A stretch of 64,000 bases of DNA from assembly GCA_030407085.1 (NCBI GenBank), contig CM059586.1, forward strand, positions 100,887,501-100,951,500, in the 5' to 3' direction. Origin of the DNA: Trichopria drosophilae (taxonomy: Eukaryota; Arthropoda; Insecta; Hymenoptera; Diapriidae). A program made the translations under genes and the position numbers. Below are positions 44,925-56,240 of the stretch, one piece after another. Within the stretch, counting starts at the first letter, position 1; every line of letters starts with the position of its first letter. Below the pieces are notes generated by a model, which was given only the letters and a program-made list of their open reading frames with translations, ran no database searches and was not told where the DNA came from.

Positions 44925-45790
44925 CACACGAAACAGTGAGTACTCATCTCAGAACGCGAGAACTCACATTAGATCTCACGCTAGACAGTGAGAACTCACA
45001 TTAGATCTCACGCTAGATAGTGAGAATTCACATTAGATCTCACACGAGGCAGTGAGAACTCAGATGAGAACGCGAGAACGCACATTAGATCTCACGCGAT
45101 ACAGTGTTAGATCTCACACGAGACAGTAAGAACTCGCATTAAATCTCACACGAGACAATGAGAACTGACACGATACAGTGAGAACTCACATGAGACAGTG
45201 AGAACTCACGCGAAACAGTGATAACTCACAAGAGAACGTGAGATCTCACATTATATCTCACGCGAGACAGTGAGAACTAACATCAGAACGTGAGAACTCA
45301 CATTAGAGAATACGCGAGACAGTGAGAACTCATATGAGAACACGAGAACTCACATTAGATCTCACACGAGACAGTGCGAACTCACATTAGAACTCACGCG
45401 AGACGGTGAGAACTCACGTGAGAAATCAGGTGAGAACTCCGCTGAGATCTCTGAAAATTGCGAAATGAAAAATGAATTTTACAAGATTTGAGATCAGACA
45501 CATGAGAACTTATAAAAAATCCCAGGGTTGTTAAAATAAGAAATCAGCTAAGATCTCGACTGAGACTTTCGTCATATACGAACTCATCTAGATGTGATTT
45601 TTGTTACTAGTTCTCATGTGTCAGATCTCAAATCTTGTAAAATTCATATTTCATTTCGGAATTTTCGGATATCTCAGCGAAATTCTCATCTGATTTCTCA
45701 TGTGAGTTTTTACGTTCTCACGTGAGATCTCATCTGAGTTCTCACATTCTCACGTGAGATCTCATGTGAAATCTCAGCTTAGAATTTTCA
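44925..45790. repeat. GAGATCTCAC-type minisatellite ending in a hairpin
   Basis: From 44925 to about 45440 units of ~30 bases repeat, each with GTGAGAACTCACATTAGATC and ACGCGAGACA-type words, many of them internally palindromic. From 45440 to 45690 a large hairpin follows: AAATTGCGAAATG…TTTTACAAGATTTGAGATC against GATCTCAAATCTTGTAAAA…CATTTCGGAATTT. Then reversed units (TTCTCACGTGAGATCTCA) run to 45790. The whole looks like one symmetrical element with a tandemly expanded left half. Confidence 0.75.
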
Positions 45791-48700
45791 GTAGGGTTGA
45801 TTTAAAATGTATCATAAACGTGCAGGTGATGTGAATATTAAAGAAATACTGCAGTTTTGATTTGCTTTGTATTATTAACTAAATTGTAGTAAATTGGTCA
45901 CGTAAGTAACTCTGTTTGAACAAAACTCGTTTCCTCCCGATTTTTGAGTCGCTCATTCCAAATTTATGTTCTGAATTTATCAGATTTTATAATTCAAAAT
46001 GTCGGACCGAAAATGGCGGAGGAAAAATATTAATTATTCATCTATTTTTGTGATATTCAATATTTTGCATGTTTTTTATGCTGTTAATGAATATGTGATC
46101 AAAGTATTAGTTATAAGAAAACGTTTCCGAACTTGATGGGCCACATTGGAACCTCCATTTTGATTTTCGAAAATCTGATCCACGAACTTAAAATTATAAG
46201 TTAGTCGAATGTAAGAAATAATTCGCAACATAAGGGCTACAAAATTTTTGTAATAATACGGTAATTATGATGTATGCTTAACAGCGATTACAAAAAAAAA
46301 ATCTTTCAGAGGACTTACCTACGTCCAATGCTTTACAAATGTATGATTACAAAATGGCTAATTTAATGGGAAGAATGCAAAAAATATAATGGAAAGTACT
46401 AGATGGAGAATGATGTTTAACGCAGTGAAAGCACTTTTTTTAAATTATTTCATTTAGACCATATTTAAATCTGGTGCATTTTACATTCACTTCATTAAAA
46501 TTGCGTTGAGTGGACAAGATGAAAAGAGCTTAATAACCAATTAAAATTACTTAAATGCTTCGCAAAAAAATACGATTTTAATAGATCTGCATACATTTTT
46601 ATAATTTTATTTATAGTTTCTGAACAAATAAAGATAATTAACTTTTATAGGTTTAATATAGAAAACTGAAATTTATTAATAATGAACTTGCAGTAACGAT
46701 TTTCAAGTTAATTTAATGCATGACCCAAATATCTCGCAAAAGATTACTTTTATTATATATTGATAATTTAATAATATTTTTTTAATAATAAACACATTCT
46801 TTCAGGGTGGCGTGTATTGTTTATAGCAACACAATTTAAAATATAGCGATTACGTCATATTCTAAAGCAATTAAGATAGAGTTACAGATAATGCCTTATA
46901 AAGGCAATTTAAAAAAACTCACTTTTAGTTTATACACTTCTGGTACTAATCAGTCAATATTATGGACATATTAACGTGCATGTTAGTCGAAATTCTTTCA
47001 TTATTTCGTACACTGCACATTTCCTGAAAAAGCACTTTTATAGGTGTGAGATTACAGTATGGAATGTGAGAAAGCTCACATTAAAGGAACGAAAATTCAA
47101 ATTAACTTATAAGAGTTACCAATTTTTATCATCAAAAGAAATGTTCACTGCAAGAAAATATAACATTTTTAAAACGCTCAGAAGTTTTAAGAATGTCTGA
47201 AACTACATTTTATAACAAATTAGTGTGACATGACTAACTCCAGAAATTTGTTTTAAGGTATGTAACAAGTATAAGAAATGGATGTTACATTAACCTTTTA
47301 AGGACCAAATGTATCTAAATTTAACGTGAAGTTTGACAGAATTTTTTTGTAGTAAAACACAGCGAAAAATGCTGGAATGAACCATTTATATTGTCCAAAC
47401 CCTCATTTGAATGGTGTACCGAAAAATGCCGCAAAATTAAAAATAAAAAAATTACGAGCATTTATTTAACAAAAATCAGGAATTTTTTGTGTTTTTTTTA
47501 CTTATCGTTTTTTTTTATATCATTTTACACATTAGAATACCTCAGATATTTGTAAATATTGCGCCATCAATAATTGGGCTAGAAGATAGAACTATTGTAA
47601 ACAATTGAATTTCAAAATGGCGACTCAAAAATGCCTAATAACGTCAATTTTATCCCCAAAATCATAGTCACATGTACTTAATCGATTGACCTGGATCAAA
47701 TTACTTCAAACTTGGTACCCGGCGAATTTTGGGTTGGTCTAGTCCAAATCTGATATTAGTTTTCAAAAATTCAAGATGGCAGATCCGCAATTCGGAATCA
47801 ATGAGAATTTTAAGAAATGCTTGAATTAGTTTGACACTACTGGCGAATAAGTAGTGAATTAAACGTGTAGCCAGCCATTTATGTAAACGGATATGTTTCC
47901 GCCTTTTCTTCACGTCATACCAACTTGGGCGATTATTATATTTTATTGGCGGATTTGTACAAATAATGATGCATATATTTATCCTACATTGAATTTCAAT
48001 AAAATAATTCCAGAATGACACATCTGAATTGCTTTGAAAAAGTTCTTGTCAAGTATTCTGGAGATGTGGGGAAATGCTTCGAGTCCAGAGACTTAAAAAT
48101 ATTCTGATGATATTTTGGATGTTCCGAATTAGGATATATACAAAGTTTTGGAAAAGCATTTAAAAAGAATAATAATTTGTGAACACGTGTTCAAAAACGC
48201 TGAATGAATGATAAAAGTGATAGTACTGCGAGTTCATACTAGTGCCTGTTAATCGTGTAATTTTATCTAAACTGTAACCAAGCGGGTTTGCAACTGATTT
48301 CGTCGATAATGATGCTTTTAACCCGACTTACTAAAACAACAGTTATTTCCACTGATAGTAATCTTTAAAAATAAAAATGTCTACAGTTTACTAATCGTTT
48401 CATTTGAAAAATAAATATATACATAAAAGTTATTATGTATTTGTTAATTCTTATTGTCCTGTAATCGACGTGACTATTGGGTTGGAAAAGAACGAAATTT
48501 TCTTATCACAAAATCGTAGAACTCAAGGAATAGACGAGATAAACACAAGATTTTCACGATTTCACAGCGAAACGTTTATAGAATAGAGGAAAAATAATTC
48601 TACACTGCTAGATTAACAAACTTAACCACAAATTTTGTTTGAAATCAGAAACAACTTGAATATAATGCGAAAATTTTTGTCTAAATCACATAATTCGGAA

Positions 48701-48871
48701 AACGAATGGAATAGAGTACTGAATTTTTCTGGTAATTATAATTAAATACTTGTAGAATAAGTAAAAACTTTCAAATTGTAAAGATTAAAAAAAAAGTGTT
48801 TGATAGAAAAGTATAGTTTAAACATTTATGCTGGCCATAGTCAGTAATCAGTACATGGCCACTAATAGGTA
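45791..48871. other. AT-rich sequence with old repeat fragments, no gene called
   Basis: Fragments of the AAAATGGCGGA / CAAGATGGC family lie at about 45945-46030, 46140-46190 and 47600-47800. A good acceptor (CACATTCTTTCAG, ending 46805) precedes about ten open codons. Frames at 46976-47200, 47701-48021 (minus) and 48404-48586 have no splice or family support. Confidence 0.35.
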
Positions 48872-49273
48872 CACTGAGAAAAGTGTATTTTATCAGTTAC
48901 TATCCCTTGGCTTTTAAAAAGTGTATTATAGCCCTTAAAAGAAATATTATAACTAGTAAAATCCTCCGTCTTTTAGCATTTGTTATTGACAGGTTATACG
49001 AAACTGTATTAAACTCTCCTATTTTAAAAGAATGTTTTATTATGACTAAAAGAAGGCATTTTTAATATTTTAATTTGCTAGATAAATTTCCATAAACAAA
49101 AATTGCTTTTAGTTAATGAGAAAAGGCTAAAATAAACTGACATATTGGTTAGAATAATCTAAAATCTTCGTCTTTTAACAGGTAATAGAACGATGGCAAT
49201 CCCTATGCATAAAATACTATCTTTTTCGGGGCATAAGAATTCTAATACTGGGTAAAAAACACTTTTCTCTGCG
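48872..49273. mobile_element. MITE with CACTGAGAAAAGTG termini and TA duplication
   Basis: TA (48870-48871), CACTGAGAAAAGTGTATTTT at the left; AACACTTTTCTCTGCG then TA (49274-49275) at the right, inverted with two mismatches. AAAATCCTCCGTCTTTTAGC and AAAATCTTCGTCTTTTAACA inside are direct repeats. 402 bp, non-coding. Confidence 0.7.
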
Positions 49274-49379
49274 TACACCTGTGTTTTATCTTTATATCTT
49301 ACATTTTACTTGTACTAAGTAACGCACTTGAAAATCCTCAAAGATCCCCCACTGAGTTAACGGAACCTCTCTCCACGTT

Positions 49380-49640
49380 AATTTTATAATAATTTTTTCG
49401 ACATCGCTTGCGGAAAATGCTATTTTCCACACTTTTGATATGTTTGGGACGCATTTTCCGTACGCTCACGTCGAAAAATATAGTTCGGCACATGTGCGAA
49501 AATGTTTTTTTAACGAATGTGAATGCGGACCTCGCCTTCGGCTCGGCCTGCAACCCTCACATTCGTAGAAAAGACTTTTACCCACTTGTATCGAAATATA
49601 CTCATTTTTACAACATTTGTAATTGATGTGGGTAAGCATT
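49380..49640. repeat. CpG-containing dispersed repeat (CCCACTTGTATCGAAATATA)
   Basis: GCCTTCGGCTCGGCCTGC, then ACTTTTACCCACTTGTATCG and AAATATACTC. A related end (CCCACTTCGCGCACTTGTAT, CGTAATATACT) occurs at about 60475-60515, so this is a family. Three overlapping frames across it are not convincing genes. Confidence 0.45.
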
Positions 49641-49772
49641 TTAAATTTCTTCCTGGAATGCCTGCGTTGAATATAATTCCCCTCCCTCAATAATTTCAAT
49701 TACTAACCTAACCCAACGTGGATATAAACGTTTTAAAAGGTTGCAGTTCCTTCATACAATTTTATTTTACAG

Positions 49773-49847
49773 GAACGAGACGAACGTTTTGAAATAATGC
49801 AAAAATATTTCTTAATTTTAAATAAAAAACATCAAAATGGCGAATGA
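49773..49847 (+). CDS. Possible terminal coding exon, unidentified
   Basis: A strong acceptor (CATACAATTTTATTTTACAG) opens 24 codons, ERDERFEIMQKYFLILNKKH then QNGE and TGA. Two other frames close quickly. The charged, helical string is protein-like, but no upstream exon or family is known and AT-rich DNA gives such strings now and then. Confidence 0.2.
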   Translation, partial: ERDERFEIMQKYFLILNKKHQNGE

Positions 49848-49962
49848 TAAAACATTTTATTACGATGTTGTTATTATATATTAGAAGGTTTTCAAAAGTC
49901 TCCGACTGGCAATTGAAAGGTTCGAGTCCTGGCGTGGCGCTTTAAATCTGTAATTGAGATTT

Positions 49963-50083
49963 TACTTCGACCCAGACTAAGTCTGGACGAAGTATTGAAT
50001 TTGGTCACTTCGGGCAAAATAATTACCATATAGTTTTTCATCAAATGTCGACGTTTCAGACCCTAAGGAACCGAAATCAACAA
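49963..50083 (+). repeat. Module of the 50-52 kb palindrome, outer copy
   Basis: ACTTCGACCCAGACTAAGTC, GGTCACTTCGGGCAAAATAA and CGACGTTTCAGACCCTAAGG recur as reverse complement in the spacer of the palindrome (about 51131-51247). Diverged versions lie within each palindrome arm. Confidence 0.7.
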
Positions 50084-50286
50084 CTAGTGTTGGCGTGGTG
50101 CCTCGCTCGCTTCGCTCGCTCAGAAACTTCGACCCAGTGGAGAGTCGGCTATTCCTTAAGACTCGTTTGTTTACTAACAGCTTTCTATTATATTATAAAA
50201 TTATATTGATATTTGGGGGTCCAATCATATTTAGGTCCAAGTGGCTTCGATAGATGTGTTACAACAATGTAGTGTTTCTTATATGT

Positions 50287-52075
50287 ATGAAAATTGAAAA
50301 TGGACATTTTCAAAACTTCGACCCCGACAACAGGCCAGCCGAAGTATTAATAAATAAAAGTTGCAAAACACTTACTTCATGCACTTGTATTCTAATAGAC
50401 TATTCCATGCATATTACATGTTTACTGTGTTTTAATAATTACTGTCTGTATTATTATGATCTTATATATGAAATATATATACATATAATTCGTCAAAGAT
50501 ATCTTGAAAGTGTCGAAAAGATCTATGACGGATATCTTATAGATATCTATAAGACATCTTTTAGATATATCGAAATAGTTATTTTCCTATGAAGGGCGTA
50601 AATGAACTTTGCGCCCGAAGGTGGTCACCGCGTCCGAGGAGCTGGCAAAGACTACCCCTGGGGGGTAGGGGGTCGAAACGTCGAAATTTGATGAAAAACA
50701 ATAGGGTAATTTTTTTGCCGCGATGACCAAATTCAATACTTTTTCAGACAATAGTCTTAAACATTTTAAACCAGTTTTTATGGCATTATCGTTGACTTTA
50801 GGAAGAAAATGCATACAACCTCTTTTGTAGAGAATTTCATGCTCTATCTTTTTTGTTTGAAACATTTTTTAATAAAATTTGTATTTTTCAAAATAAATGC
50901 AAAAAACTACAAAGAAACTTAATTGGGGCTAATTTTTTTTAGTAATGGACGGGTGGATCTGCCCCAAAATCTAATCAGATCTAAGTTATGCCAAGACGCG
51001 TATTTTAAAAAAAAATTTATGTCAATACGCTTATCCGTTCGCGAGTTATCGCGAGACAAAAAAACGGGACGTACGGACGTACGGACGTACGTACGTACAA
51101 GATCACGGACACAAATTTTTTTATTGTTGATTTGGGTTCCTTAGGGTCTGAAACGTCGACATTTGATGAAAAACTATATGGTAATTTTTTTGCCCGAAGT
51201 GACCAAATTTAATACTTCGTCAAGACTTAGTCTGGGTCGAAATAATAACAAAATTTGTGTCCGTGATCTTGTACGTACGTACGTCCGTACGTCCCGTTTT
51301 TTTGTCTCGCGATAACTAGCGAACGGATAAGCGTATTGACATAAATTTTTTTTTAAAATACGCATCTTGGCATAACTTAGATCTGATTAGATTTTTGGGG
51401 CAGATCCACCCGTCCATTACTAAAAAAAATTAGCCCCAATTAAGTTTCTTCGTAGTTTTTTGCATTTATTTTGAAAAATACAAATTTTATTAAAAAATGT
51501 TTCAAACAAAAAAGATAGAGCATGAAATTCTCTACAAAAAAGGTTGTATGCACTTTCTTCCTAAAGTCAACGATAATGCCATAAAAACTGGTTTAAAATG
51601 TTTAAGAGTATTGTCTGAAAAAGTATTGAATTTGGTCATCGCGGCAAAAAAATTACCCTATTGTTTTTCATCAAATTTCGACGTTTTGACCCCCTACCCC
51701 CCAGGGGTAGTCTTTGCCAGCTCCTCGGGCGCGGTGACCACCTACGGGCGCAAAGTTCATTTACGCCCTTGATAGGAAAATAACTATTTCGATTTATCTA
51801 AAAGATGTCTTATAGATATCTATAAGATATCCGTCAGAGATCTTTTCGACACTTTCAAGATATCTTTGACGAATTATATGTATATATATTTTATATATAA
51901 GATCATAATAATACAGACAGTAATTAGTAAAACACAGTAAACATGTAATATGCATCGAATAGTCTATTAGAATACAAGTGCATGAAGTAAGTGTTTTGCA
52001 ACTTTTATTTATTAATACTTCGGCTGGCCTGTTATCGGGGTCGAAGTTTTGAAAATGTCCATTTTCAATTTTCAT
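50287..52075. mobile_element. 1.8-kb near-perfect palindrome (foldback element)
   Basis: The left arm (50287-51130) and right arm (about 51248-52075) are reverse complements over ~830 bases with few differences. Both carry AAGATATCTTTGACGAATTA, CCCCTGGGGGGTAGGGG-type and ACGTACGTACGTCCGTACGT words. The 115-bp spacer is an inverted copy of 49963-50083. Mirror-image frames of up to 112 codons come from the two arms. No terminal duplication was identified, so the mobility mechanism is unknown. Confidence 0.82.
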
Positions 52076-52110
52076 CGAATGTTATCCGGCGAAATAAAAT
52101 CCGAGCTTTT

Positions 52111-53377
52111 TTAACCCGTTTCGTCTCCAAACGACAATTATTTGTCGCCGGTTTTCATCCTCTATAAGTTTATGGACATCTTTGAGACATTGTTATGAAA
52201 TGAAGGTTTCCTATAGCTTTTGGGTGTGCTCTTTCCGAATATTAAGTTCTTTTTTCGATATCACTTTCCATTTTTTAAATACGGCTACTTAAACGAAAAA
52301 AACGTGGAAAAAAGCAAAAACTTTTTCAGTAAACCGCAATTTTCATTGCGAAGGAGTTCCGAGATCATTTCAGGACTCAAAATCCAGTCATAATGAGTTT
52401 CACTAAAAGTTGGTCAATATTACGATATAAATTATAAAATGGCATCCTCAAAATGGTGCTATTTATAAGGAAACTTTTTGTTATTTGCGTTTTATTAAAA
52501 TATTTCTGGTATTTTTACATGTATTTTGAGGAATATGTAGATTGTTTTTGAGGTGGTTCAATACAAACCCGTTATTAAATTTTGGAAATTCAAAGTGGCC
52601 TATTAAATATGTCTTTGAAAACATCTATATACTACATACAATGCAATTTTGTTTAAATTTAGGTTAGTCACATTGGATTCGCCATTTTCAATTCCCAAAC
52701 TTTAATAATGGGTTTGTATTCAGCAACCTCAAGAATAATCTAGAAAAACATATTCATCAAAATACACGACAAGATACATAACGACAAGATGCAAACAAGA
52801 TAACGACGCCTTCCCGTAAGTCATATTTCCCCTCACCACTTGAATTTTCACTTGTCACATGCGCACACACACGCATACAATGGTACACCGTGAGCCTTTC
52901 AACCAGCGAATGGTGGGAGAATCCCTCAGGAGAAAAATATGACTTAGAGGAAAAAGAATATATGCTTTAGGGGGTATATGACTTCAGGGAAGATGACTTA
53001 AGGGGGGACTACTGTACCAGAAATATTTTAATAAAACGCAAATAACAAAAAAAAATCCAGATCAATAGCCCCGTTGTGAGGACACCTTTTTGTAATTTAA
53101 ATCTTAATATTGACCAACGTTTAGTAAAACTCATTATGCCACAGGATTCTGAGGCCTGACATGATCCCGGAACTCCTTCGCAGTAAAAATTGCAGTTTAC
53201 TGAAACTGTTTTCGCTTTTTCTACGTTTTGTTGCATTTAAGCAACTTAGATCGAAAAGAGCATACCCAAAAACTATAGGAAACCTAAATTTCCGAACAAT
53301 ATCTCAAATATATCCATAAACTTACGGAGGATGAAACCCGGTTTTCTGTTTTGTTGTTTTGGGACGAAACGGTTTAA
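52111..53377. mobile_element. Palindromic piggyBac-type MITE (CCCGTTTCGTC), second copy of the type
   Basis: TTAA (52111-52114), CCCGTTTCGTCTCC; right end GGGACGAAACGGT then TTAA (53374-53377). The first 11 bases after TTAA match the element at 5702-7008, but the interior is different. Arms are inverted (TCCATAAACTTACGGAGG against CCTCTATAAGTTTATGGA; ACAAACCCGTTATTAAATTT against AAACTTTAATAATGGGTTTG). It is interrupted near its middle by a CAGTAGTCC-family MITE (52803-53014). Confidence 0.85.
52803..53014. mobile_element. CAGTAGTCC-family MITE nested in a piggyBac-type MITE
   Basis: Right end GATGACTTAAGGGGGGACTA-CTG then TA (53015-53016). Left end TA (52801-52802) then CGACGCCTTCCCGTAAGTCAT, diverged in the first ten bases but recognisable. 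The word GCGAATGGTGGGAGAA is also seen in the CAGTGGCCC cluster (GGCGAATGGTGGGGGAA, ~26935), linking the families. Confidence 0.72.
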
Positions 53378-53457
53378 ATTAAGACTGAAATACATTTTGA
53401 ACACACAAAAAACTTTGGGTAAGAAATAGAAAGGGTAATAAATAAATAATTTTGCAG

Positions 53458-53560
53458 AAAGAAGTACATACCGCTACTCGAACAAGTATGGATCTTCGAT
53501 GAAAGTAAACAACCAATTAAAAACCGTGGTGTAATGATACAAGATGAAGTATTTCCATAG
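53458..53560 (+). CDS. Candidate terminal coding exon, unidentified protein
   Basis: The acceptor AATAATTTTGCAG is followed by one base and 33 codons, KKYIPLLEQVWIFDESKQ then PIKNRGVMIQDEVFP, and TAG at 53558-53560. An AATAAA polyadenylation signal lies at 53643-53648. Composition (Trp, Gln, Asp, Glu, Lys) is protein-like. The candidate intron would contain the MITE that ends 80 bases upstream. Direction is rightward, opposite to liprin-alpha. Upstream exons were not found and no family is recognised. Confidence 0.38.
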
Positions 53561-53642
53561 ATGCGCAATTGACCGAAAATAATGGGAGCACGGTTAACCT
53601 ATACTAAAATTACAAACATAAAAGCTCGATGCAGAAGCATCT

Positions 53643-53648
53643 AATAAA
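53643..53648 (+). terminator. Candidate polyadenylation signal
   Basis: AATAAA 83 bases after the TAG of the candidate exon at 53458-53560, in otherwise ordinary sequence. Confidence 0.3.
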
Positions 53649-54461
53649 ATTTCTCGACTGTTTTTATTAATAATTTAAATTGTAAATTCGTTTATTCGTT
53701 GAGTCGGTCACCTGAAAATAAAAATATAAATAACATTAGCCGCATATATTTGATTTTCGACAGAAAACACGTGCGATGAAAACAAACTTGTATACATATA
53801 GTCAGGATTTGTGTGATTATCGCGACAGGATTTTAATTTTAACGGACTGCTTATATGTTTTATTTGAAAACTGACTATTAATGGATTCTGTGTCCCTCTA
53901 GCGACAATCAGGATTAGTAATGTCTATTGTAAAAAAGCGTTTCGTCCCGAGATCTCGTGTTGACTATTCAGTAAGGATACCACGAGAATCTGTGCCTAGA
54001 CGCCTATGTTTTGTTTAACTTGAAAATTAAATAAAACTAACAGAGGAGGAAGTGAATTATTGCATAAATATACTAGATTATCATTTGTACAAGACAGGTA
54101 CGTAGATAGGAGTGTTGATTTCCTGCTTGTAATATTGGTCAATTTTCATTGGCTTATTAGAGCTCCCGTTTTCTTCTGATGCACAATACTTCACCTTCTA
54201 TTCCTTACACCTAGCTAAAAACCAAAATTTATTACAGCAACATTGAATTGTCTTAACGACGAGAATGGATGATTCGAAGGATAGGACAACCTCGTGGAAA
54301 CATGCCAACACTATAGTGTATTGAGGATACGAAATCCTCACATACTCGAACATACCCAATTGAAGGCAGTTAGACCAGGGATATAGCATGTTGGGAACAA
54401 ATATTTTATAATGTTTCCAAGATTTTTTTTTTCATTAATAAAGTTATTTTTGAAGAGGGAA
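53649..54461. other. No gene called
   Basis: A minus frame at 54198-54389 is open but lacks splice support. CCCTCTAGCGACA at 53894-53906 resembles the CTCF-like words listed elsewhere. Confidence 0.35.
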
Positions 54462-55097
54462 AAGATTATTGTTATTGAAAAAAAATTGGAATGTGCAAAA
54501 ACAATTTGTGAACAAAAAGTTAATGACTCGAATTTTCTGCTTCTGGCCTGTCAAAAAATTTTTAAAAATGAATGGGTTTCAACGTATGATGGCTTATTTT
54601 TTTGAGAAAATGATTCTCTACAACTTCAACGTAAGATGTTTCCAATGTTGTCTGACTACCAATTATTGAAAGATTGTAAAAAGTATCAGTTTCTTTTTTA
54701 AACAAATAGAGTCATTTGACGTTAGCTCCAGACAAATGGAAAATCCTAAGGTGAAGTTGTGGAGAATAATTTTTTCGAAAAAGTAAGCCCTCATACGTTG
54801 AAATTCATTCATTTTTAACAATTTTTTGACAGGTGAAGGAAGAAAACTTGAGTCATTAATAAAATTTGTCTAACGATTCTTTTTTGCTCCCTATATTGTG
54901 GGGGCAAAATAGCACGCCCTCGTATGAGAAAATAGCATGTGCAACAAGGGAAAAAAGGTATTTGTAGGCACGTGTGAAATGCCGTCCTCGCTTCGATCTG
55001 GCGTCAAACTCGCACTCATCGGCAAACACCTATTTTGCTCCCTAGTGCAAAATCTACTATTGCACATTCCAATTTTTTTCAGGAACAATAATGTTTC
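54462..55097. mobile_element. Palindrome interrupted by a GCTCCCTA repeat
   Basis: GATTATTGTTATTGAAAAAA then TTGGAATGTGCAA at the left pairs with TTGCACATTCCAATTTTTTT at the right end (~55060-55085). TTGAAATTCATTCATTTTT near 54800 pairs with AAAAATGAATGGGTTTCAA near 54565. The right arm is split at about 54880-55060 by a block with GCTCCCTA at both ends. Confidence 0.68.
54885..55058. repeat. TTTTGCTCCCTA-bounded repeat, inserted copy
   Basis: It begins TTTGCTCCCTATATTG and ends TTTTGCTCCCTAGTGC, with GGGGGCAAAATAGCACGCCC near the left. CpG-rich centre (CGCTTCGATCTGGCG). A related block is at 59950-60125. Confidence 0.55.
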
Positions 55098-55199
55098 CTT
55101 TCTTTAACAGTATCTTTATGCATGAAAATTAAATCCGTGGAAATATTATTAAACATTTTTCCACAGTACCTTATATCCTAGGGTCTAACTATTTATGTA

Positions 55200-55290
55200 C
55201 CGAAATGGCGTTTCGTCTCGGGACCGTTCACGGAGTCGGCAGTTGGGCTAAGTAAACAGTCCCTGCCCCATCCTAAACCCGATTTATATA
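55200..55290 (+). repeat. Retroelement-tail-like repeat, second copy
   Basis: CGGAGTCGGCAGTTGGGCTA and CAGTCCCTGCCCC match the minus strand of 28600-28690. The following ~450 bases are GC-richer than average and non-repetitive. Confidence 0.4.
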
Positions 55291-55773
55291 TAATATGCAC
55301 ATACTAACGGAACCTCGTACCAGGGCAAATTCTACAAATTCTACGGAACTAGCAGCAACCTCGTCTTTCTCAGATCCTTTGAACGTCACGATACTACCAA
55401 ACTCGCAAAACGCGGAAGATGCACCGACATTTGGCGAATATCTACGAGAAATTGACTAATTTCTTCTATTTGTCAATAACACGGTCGAGTTTTTCTAGAA
55501 CTACGGAAAGCGAGAGAGAACGAAAAAGACATACAACAAAACCCATACAATGGATACAATATGGGTACAATGTTTATAAACAATACGCGTGATGATCGTA
55601 AACAACTCGCTAGTTTCGCTTTCCATATGCACATGTGATTCAGTTCGTAACAAATAGAAAAGTGAAATAATCAGAGTGGTAATGCGTAGAGTGCGTTACA
55701 CAGTAAATACTCAGTCATGGAACTCCAGGATGCCTTCGTTCTGGGCGGGGGTTGGAGCGTTCCGACCTGCACT
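55291..55773 (+). other. GC-richer non-repetitive block with a possible first exon at its end
   Basis: At 55717 an ATG opens 19 codons, MELQDAFVLGGGWSVPTCT, ending at ACT|GTAAAA, a possible donor in phase 0. The sequence at that point, CACTGTAAAAA, equals the terminus of a MITE family in this window. A promoter-plus-first-exon reading for a rightward gene is possible but unsupported by homology. Confidence 0.2.
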
Positions 55774-55944
55774 GTAAAAATAAATACTTAAAATGGTTAC
55801 ATCTTAGAATCAGCTAATGTATAGTGCACAAGTCTGTCCTTGGGTAAGTGGTCTTATTTACATTACATCTTAATTGCAGTAAATTTTCTTACTTAACTCT
55901 TTGAAGCACACATTTTTCTTTACATGGAAAACGATTGGAATTTA

Positions 55945-56240
55945 TTATTCGGAGGTTTTCGGGATCGCTGATTACGAATATGACCTCAGATTTTCAAAAT
56001 TCAAAATGACGGATCCAAGATGGCGGACCAGTTGCTTGATTTCAATCCTTCATCTCAGAGTTTTCAAAATTCAAAACATATTACATATGCATATTTCGGG
56101 GCCCCAAAAATCTCCTAATAAACGTTTCTAGGCATATATTATTTTTAACATTCTTGTACAGCCATCTTGAATTCGCCATTTTGAATGTTGGAAATCTGTC
56201 CCTGGATTCGTTATCAGAATGAAAGTCGAAACTGAAATAA
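55945..56240. repeat. Copies of the CAAGATGGC repeat family, direct then inverted
   Basis: GGGATCGCTGATTACGAATA, AAAATGACGGATCCAAGATG, then further on CAGCCATCTTGAATTCGCC in the opposite sense. The same words form the tandem array at 20447-20945. Confidence 0.6.

Noticed and set aside
47290..47360. TTAACCTTTTAAGGACCAAATG as the left end of another TTAA element
   Set aside because: It resembles TTAACCCATTAAGG, but no complementary right end with TTAA was found within several kilobases.
50254..52075. Two mirror-image 90-112-codon frames
   Set aside because: They are the two arms of one palindrome read in opposite directions, and both are AT-driven with no family match.
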